A stretch of DNA of 7,943 bases, taken from the NCBI GenBank assembly GCA_017987615.1, contig JAGNTI010000057.1, forward strand, positions 1 through 7,943, written 5' to 3'. Source of the DNA: Sediminibacterium sp. (GTDB lineage Bacteria > Bacteroidota > Bacteroidia > Chitinophagales > Chitinophagaceae). Position 1 is the first letter of the stretch. Every line of letters starts with the position of its first letter. The notes beneath the pieces are model-generated. The model was not told the DNA's origin, did not search any database, and worked only from the letters and a program-made list of their open reading frames with translations. Below are positions 4,624 to 7,943 of this stretch, one piece after another. The position numbers and the translations under genes were made by a program.

Positions 4624-7522
4624 AATCTCTGCCTTTCATCGTTGCTGGAACACCGTTTGCAATCCATGGTGCCGGCTTCTCTCCTTTTAATAAATAATCA
4701 AAGAATTGTTGTTCTCTAATTTGAATGTCTTTTCTATTTTTTCGCTCCACTAAATTGTGCGCTTCATTGTTATAGTTTAACATCCAAACTTTTTTACCAA
4801 GACGTCTTAACGCTGTGTAAAATTCAATACCCTGATACCAAGGCACAGCATCATCAGCATCATTGGCCATAATAACAAGCGGTGTTGTCACTTTAGGTAA
4901 ATGAAACAATGGAGAATTTTCGATGTATAAATTTGGTTTCTCCCATAAGGTAGCACCAATTCTACTCTGTGTTTTTTCATATTGGAACTGACGGTTCATC
5001 CCAGGTCCCCAACGGATACCACCATAAGCACTTGTCATATTTACAACCGGTGCGCCAGCCCATGCTGCAGCATATAAATTGGTTCTAGTAATTAAATGTG
5101 CAATTTGATAACCTCCCCAGCTTTGACCTTGAAGTCCAATTTTAGTGCTATCGATATAGCCTTGTTTTACAACAGCGCGCGTTCCACTTAAAATATAATC
5201 GTAAGCGCCTTGTCCTGGATATCCTTTCTTATACCAGATATCTGGCACAAGTACCACATAGCCTCTGCTTACAAAAAATGAAATATTTAAACGAGAAGCC
5301 GTAGGTGTTGGCGGAACATAATTGTATAAAGTTTGATTGTTACGTTCGTAGAAATAAACAATCATCGGATACTTTTTAGTCGCATCAAAATTTTCAGGCT
5401 TGTATAAAATACCTTCTGTTAATTTACCTGTATACGCTTTCCAAGTAAATAATTCGGCAGTACCCCAATTGTATTCTTTTTGTTGAGCATTGGTAGCAGC
5501 TAATTGATTGGCAGCACCCCCATTTACACTAGAGCTATATAAAGCAGGTGATTGCACATAAGTTTCTTTGGTATAGAGTAATGCATCTGCATCTTTTGCT
5601 TTTTGAACCAGTGGGCTAAGTGCAACCTTTTCTTTAAATAAAACATTGAGTGTATTAGTACCATATACCATTGTTGCCAAACCCGCAGACTTGTCTTTTT
5701 CATCAAATACGCGAAGGAGTAATTGATCACCCGTTTTTATAAATTTTTGATCCCTATCTGTTGCAATAAAACGGTAAGAAATTTTATTTGATCTTCCAGC
5801 TGTTAAACAAATAGATTTTTGGATGCCGAGCGGATCCACCTGCCATATATCATACTTATCATAGAGTAAAACGTACTTGTCATTTTCTGTCCAACGCATA
5901 AGTCCATAAGCATTTGGATCATCGGGCACGTCATTTTCTTCGTCGTAGAGCGCAGTAGTAATATCTTTTGCAATTTGATTTGTTACACCTGTGGCGTGGT
6001 TGTATACAAAATATTTTTTTGCAGGCTCGTCGTAATACAAAAGTAAATTACCAGACACGCTAGGCTGCACGTTACCTGATTTTAAATTGGCTTTAATAAG
6101 TTTTGAAGACCCGTCTAATGGATTAATAGTATACACATCATTAATGGTAAAGCCCTGCCACTGAGATGCAATTCTTTTTCCTTCATCGGTGGCAGCATAA
6201 AATACAGCACCGTCACCCTCATTTGTTTGTACCACATTTCTAAATGTAGAAGATCCAAGTGGCACTACTGTATTAGAAGCAAAATCATATCTAGCAGTAT
6301 ACGCTCTTCTCAATTCTGTTTCTGCAGATCTTAATTGCATAGGCATAATTTGATCATCGTTGTAATGCCAAACATCTACGCTTACACGCTCAAACTCAGG
6401 CAAGCTGGTATCTTTTAATGGCCATAAAGGAGCGGTTCCAAAAAATAGTTGCGCACCCGATTTACTAAAACTAACCGCTTGGTTGTCGCTAATGATATGA
6501 CCTGCAGGAACACCTTTAGAAGTTTTGGTCGCAATAGCTACTGCAGAATCTTTACCATCCGCGAAATAATACAATTGATAAAATTTACGCACCGCTTTTG
6601 CAGCACTATCTCTTTCGGCAACAAACGCAAGTTGTTTACCTGCTTCGTCTAGTCTGAATAATTTGGCGTCATTAAATTTAGTAAGAATGGTAGAAGCTTT
6701 CATGCTAGACAAATCCACTTTTACAATGGTTGCCGTAGAACCAGCCACTCCATTTTTTTTGGTTTTTTTAAGTACCAGTGTGGTTCCTTTTTTATTAAAA
6801 TAAAAATCACTCACCAATGGATATTTGGTTTCGGCACCTGAATTTAAATTCATTAACACCAGCGTTGTTCCTTCCTCTACATTTTCTTCTGCTGCTTTAG
6901 CAGGCATTGCAGGAGTTTGTAAAACAGACATTCCTTTTTGAGCGGCATTTGTAGCTTTTAAACGAATGCTATCTGCGGCACGCACCAAACTATCTGCCAT
7001 CGCAAACAAAGATTTAATTTTAGCTGCAGAATCAAGTGCTGCTTTTGTTTTTGGCACTTCAGGCAGTTCTTTATCCAATAAATAAGCCATCCATCCACCA
7101 GCATCATCTGGTAGTTTAAATGATTTAAGACGAGCTATTTTAGTAATGTTTTTATCACCAAGTTTCACAACACCTAAACTATCTTTTGGCATTTCATCGG
7201 GTCTCTTCTTTTTAATTTTTGCATCACGTGTTTGCGCAAAGGTTGGCTTGATACGAAAAATAGCATACTTACTATCCTCAGATAACACAACGCCAACCCC
7301 TCTTGGAATAACTAACTTATAGTCACCTTGTAAAGACTGAAGTACAAGCATCCCATCTCCCTCTTGAGGGTTAATAGCATAAGCAACATATTTACCGTCA
7401 TTACTAATAGCACGATCTGCAATAGATTGCCAATTGTCATAGACCGTGTGGTCTAACGGCTTTTTTTGAGCCTGAACAGCAACAGTTATTACGAGTAACA
7501 ATAAGATAGAGAGGTAACGCAT
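4610..7522 (-). CDS. Secreted S9 family (prolyl oligopeptidase) serine peptidase
   Basis: The product is 970 residues with a signal peptide (hydrophobic 4-16, probable cleavage AVQA|Q after A18), so it is expected in the periplasm or at the cell surface. There it probably cleaves peptides, as S9 enzymes do; the specificity is not predictable. Residues from about 25 to 690 have the look of a beta-propeller gate, with repeated motifs such as ISNDGKYVAYAI, LSEDSKYAIF and ENDKYVLLYDKYDIW. This part is interrupted by a Lys/Ala/Asp-rich, probably helical insert at about 149-215. The C-terminal alpha/beta-hydrolase domain (about 705-950, PF00326 type) has all catalytic parts. The nucleophile S801 is in GQSWGGYQ, the acid is in NDADDAVPW (887-895, D890 by analogy with DPP4), and H922 is in NEAHNL. 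The protein is longer than typical DPP4-like or POP enzymes (about 700-750), consistent with the extended Bacteroidota clade. The gene is monocistronic, divergent from the SMP-30-like gene and convergent with E2. Confidence 0.92.
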   Translation of the reverse strand: MRYLSILLLLVITVAVQAQKKPLDHTVYDNWQSIADRAISNDGKYVAYAINPQEGDGMLVLQSLQGDYKLVIPRGVGVVLSEDSKYAIFRIKPTFAQTRDAKIKKKRPDEMPKDSLGVVKLGDKNITKIARLKSFKLPDDAGGWMAYLLDKELPEVPKTKAALDSAAKIKSLFAMADSLVRAADSIRLKATNAAQKGMSVLQTPAMPAKAAEENVEEGTTLVLMNLNSGAETKYPLVSDFYFNKKGTTLVLKKTKKNGVAGSTATIVKVDLSSMKASTILTKFNDAKLFRLDEAGKQLAFVAERDSAAKAVRKFYQLYYFADGKDSAVAIATKTSKGVPAGHIISDNQAVSFSKSGAQLFFGTAPLWPLKDTSLPEFERVSVDVWHYNDDQIMPMQLRSAETELRRAYTARYDFASNTVVPLGSSTFRNVVQTNEGDGAVFYAATDEGKRIASQWQGFTINDVYTINPLDGSSKLIKANLKSGNVQPSVSGNLLLYYDEPAKKYFVYNHATGVTNQIAKDITTALYDEENDVPDDPNAYGLMRWTENDKYVLLYDKYDIWQVDPLGIQKSICLTAGRSNKISYRFIATDRDQKFIKTGDQLLLRVFDEKDKSAGLATMVYGTNTLNVLFKEKVALSPLVQKAKDADALLYTKETYVQSPALYSSSVNGGAANQLAATNAQQKEYNWGTAELFTWKAYTGKLTEGILYKPENFDATKKYPMIVYFYERNNQTLYNYVPPTPTASRLNISFFVSRGYVVLVPDIWYKKGYPGQGAYDYILSGTRAVVKQGYIDSTKIGLQGQSWGGYQIAHLITRTNLYAAAWAGAPVVNMTSAYGGIRWGPGMNRQFQYEKTQSRIGATLWEKPNLYIENSPLFHLPKVTTPLVIMANDADDAVPWYQGIEFYTALRRLGKKVWMLNYNNEAHNLVERKNRKDIQIREQQFFDYLLKGEKPAPWIANGVPATMKGRDWGLK

Positions 7523-7704
7523 AAAAAAGCATTAAATAGTTTCAAATAGTATAGCAATTTAATACGTGAATGAGCACAAATGCATAATTGCCAATAGTCG
7601 TATTCTACATTTTATACCCATAAATGAACAAAAAGTGGGTTCGTCGGTAAAAAGCAAAAGATAGACCCCTATTTTTCTTTAACTTTCTTGCACAAACCAT
7701 TTCT
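7523..7704. other. Divergent intergenic spacer, no clear promoter motif
   Basis: These 182 AT-rich bases separate the leftward S9 peptidase gene from the rightward SMP-30-like gene and must hold both promoters. On the plus strand, TAACTTTC (7680-7687) and TATTTTTC (7670-7677) match TAnnTTTG except for the last base, but neither has a TTTG 19-21 bases upstream. On the minus strand, TACTATTTG (complement of 7543-7551) is one base too long for the consensus. No exact TAnnTTTG with a correctly spaced partner was found. I see no small gene, hairpin of note or repeat. Confidence 0.5.
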
Positions 7705-7943
7705 ATGAAAAAAGTAATAGGCTCTTTAGCCCTTGTAATCGTTGTTTTTGTGAGCGCAAGTGCTCAAAAAGCAACCGTGCAAAAACTATGGACTACCGAT
7801 ACCATTTTAAAAATACCAGAATCTGTACTAGTGGATGACAAAGAAAACTGCATTTGGGTTTCCAATATTGATGGCGCATCTAATGGTAAAGATGGCAAAG
7901 GAAGTATTAGCAAATTATCAAAAACAGGCACGCCCATTAATTT
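7705..7943 (+). CDS. Secreted SMP-30/gluconolactonase-like beta-propeller protein, N-terminal part (runs off right edge)
   Basis: Seventy-nine codons are visible before the window ends. The product starts with a signal peptide (K2, K3, a hydrophobic core at 4-16, probable cleavage ASA|Q after A20) and should be exported. The mature start has LWTTDTILKIPESVL, then CIWVSNIDGASNGKDGKGSISKLS. This is the first-blade pattern of the SMP-30/gluconolactonase/LRE-like proteins of Bacteroidota, in which the glutamate after the first Pro (PES) is usually a metal ligand. Such proteins are six-bladed propellers, some being lactonases; many in this phylum have no assigned substrate and are sometimes mislabelled 'ATP-binding'. 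Because most of the domain is outside the window, the enzymatic role is unproven. The gene is divergent from the S9 peptidase gene. The ATG at 7705 is the only start that gives a complete signal peptide. Confidence 0.75.
   Translation, partial: MKKVIGSLALVIVVFVSASAQKATVQKLWTTDTILKIPESVLVDDKENCIWVSNIDGASNGKDGKGSISKLSKTGTPIN

Noticed and set aside
6449..6652. 67-codon plus-strand open frame inside the S9 peptidase gene
   Set aside because: It is antisense to clear propeller-coding sequence, with no independent support.
1..7943. Mobile element, prophage, CRISPR array, tRNA/rRNA or defence system
   Set aside because: No terminal repeats, transposase, integrase, spaced repeats, cloverleaf-like sequence or nuclease/helicase gene was found; nearly all sequence is occupied by ordinary genes.

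Overview
The window is ordinary chromosomal housekeeping and envelope-protein DNA from a member of the Bacteroidota, most likely a Chitinophagaceae-like (Sphingobacteriia/Chitinophagia) bacterium. This rests on several signs: AT-rich DNA with few Shine-Dalgarno sequences, exact matches to the Bacteroidota sigma-factor -7 element TAnnTTTG upstream of genes, signal peptides ending in Ala followed by Gln, and families typical of the phylum (DUF6526, secreted S9 peptidases of about 970 residues, a single-lipoyl E2). The genus is inference; no rRNA or marker gene is present.

Layout from left to right. (1) The first 94 codons of an unrecognised exported protein run leftward off the edge. (2) Divergent from it, across a 160-bp spacer, is a hot-dog acyl-CoA thioesterase (YbgC/FadM type) with a well-placed promoter. 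(3) Convergent with the thioesterase, and sharing a bidirectional terminator with it, is a leftward two-gene unit: a DUF6526 membrane protein followed 17 bp later by a secreted NTF2-like protein. (4) Divergent from that pair is cinA, encoding a two-domain CinA/NMN deamidase of the pyridine-nucleotide salvage cycle. (5) Next on the same strand, behind its own promoter, is the E2 acyltransferase of a 2-oxo acid dehydrogenase complex (branched-chain or pyruvate type). (6) Convergent with E2 is a large secreted S9 prolyl-oligopeptidase-family peptidase with a complete Ser-Asp-His triad. (7) Divergent from it is the start of a secreted SMP-30/gluconolactonase-like beta-propeller protein that runs off the right edge.

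The genes do not form one pathway. Two are cytoplasmic central metabolism (E2 and CinA), one is acyl-CoA hydrolysis, and four encode exported proteins. Every intergenic space is short and explained by promoters or terminators. I see no tRNA, rRNA, CRISPR array, insertion sequence, prophage gene or defence system, and no convincing undescribed system. The findings are modest: unusual residues in two conserved motifs, a compact bidirectional terminator inside a coding 3' end, a shared signal-peptide signature, and two small uncharacterised genes.
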